Assembly (NCBI RefSeq): GCF_015832195.1 | Contig: NC_052046.1 | Span: forward strand, 37,042,911 to 37,106,910 | Source of the DNA: Motacilla alba alba | Lineage: Eukaryota > Chordata > Aves > Passeriformes > Motacillidae | DNA: 64,000 nt | Direction: 5' to 3' | Part shown: piece after piece, positions 63,430 to 64,000 of the stretch | Layout: every line of letters starts with the position of its first letter | Position numbering within the stretch: position 1 is the first letter of the stretch | Notes under the pieces: generated by a model | Seen by the model: only the letters and a program-made list of their open reading frames with translations | The model's database searches: none | Told to the model about the DNA's origin: nothing | Translations under genes and position numbers: made by a program

Positions 63430-63920
63430 CACTAAAGTTAGGTCTGGTTAAATATTCTCCAGTTGCTGGAGAAACTCTGCAGTTCCATGTTGATCCCCTT
63501 CAGCAGTTACTTTCCATGGTTTTTACTTGTATCACACAACAGCAGGAGATATCCAGCCATGATTTGAAGGCTTCCAGAGCTCTCCTGGTGCTAAGACCTT
63601 TCAAAGATAATTGTGAGCAGCCACAGCTAGATGTTTACCAGCTCTCTCAGCACTCGTGGATGCATCCCATCAGGAGCCATGAACTTATGCATGTCAGTGT
63701 AGAGATGTTCTCTAACCCAATTCTCCTTGACCGAGGGAAAACCTTCCAATATTTCTGTACCCTGGTCTCCTGGGTTGGAGATTCTTAAGGGCTGCTCTGG
63801 TCAGTGAAGACTGATGCAAAGACGGCATTCAGTAACTCTGCCTTCTCTGCTTCCTCTAGCTTAGCAGCATGTCTCTCATTATCCTTTGCTTTCTTCTTGT
63901 TATTGATATACTTTGAAAAC
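63430..63920 (-). mobile_element. CR1 LINE fragment from the middle of ORF2
   Basis: On the minus strand the sequence reads through the linker upstream of the reverse transcriptase (an AEKAELLNA-like region near 63830) into a PDGMHPRVLREL block (about 63640-63680) and an IIFE-like block near 63600. That places it 5' of, and slightly overlapping with, the part present in the copy at 59380-60826. Several stops and frameshifts interrupt it. It has no CR1 3' end of its own, so it is an internal remnant or part of a disrupted copy. Confidence 0.8.
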
Positions 63921-64000
63921 CATTAATTATATTAAAGACCACTCATTTCAATAAAGTTATTCTAAGCTTCACTAACAGAAAAATACAGCTCCAACACTTA

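Overview
The window looks like nuclear DNA of a songbird (passerine). Three things point there: CR1 LINE fragments of the avian type, avian ERVL-type LTRs and a decayed ERVL body, and a tRNA-Ile-derived SINE with a CR1-like tail of the kind described from passerine genomes. The DNA is AT-rich, full of short stop-bounded frames and simple repeats, and has no bacterial-style gene layout. I recognise no intact host protein-coding gene, no RNA gene that looks functional, and no CRISPR array. The window is best read as intergenic or deep-intronic sequence carrying transposon remains.

Layout. 1-5 kb: two solo LTRs, each with a perfect target-site duplication (TSD). One is at 1821-2550 (minus, 5-bp TSD CATAA) and one at 3745-4409 (plus, 6-bp TSD GAAGAA). 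An ERVL-type non-coding fragment lies between them, and two adjacent short hairpins follow the second LTR. 5-15 kb: mostly unique AT-rich DNA with an ancient CR1 piece near 12.2-12.5 kb. 15.1-15.4 kb: a roughly 275-bp TTTC satellite. 16-34 kb: unique sequence with an AAACC repeat, two unusual interlocking inverted repeats (18.85 and 23.18 kb) and one exon-like block on the minus strand (25006-25283). 34.4-38.1 kb: a T/G-rich tract, then a broken ERVL provirus on the minus strand (3' LTR end, pol, protease, gag-like part; the 5' end is missing). 40.8-41.5 kb: a solo LTR of the same ERVL family on the plus strand. 43-64 kb: six CR1 fragments in both orientations (43.0, 46.1, 49.6, 55.6, 59.4-60.8 and 63.4-63.9 kb), the SINE at 61.6 kb, and several small minisatellites.

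How the parts relate. The CR1 copies represent the machinery family that would have mobilised the SINE, since the SINE ends in a CR1-like 3' tail. The solo LTRs are what remains after recombination between the two LTRs of a provirus. No two genes here can be shown to work together. The items most worth a second look are the SINE, the ERVL remnant and its opposed LTR relative, the A-B-A'-B' inverted repeats (template-switch footprints), and the splice-flanked exon-like blocks.
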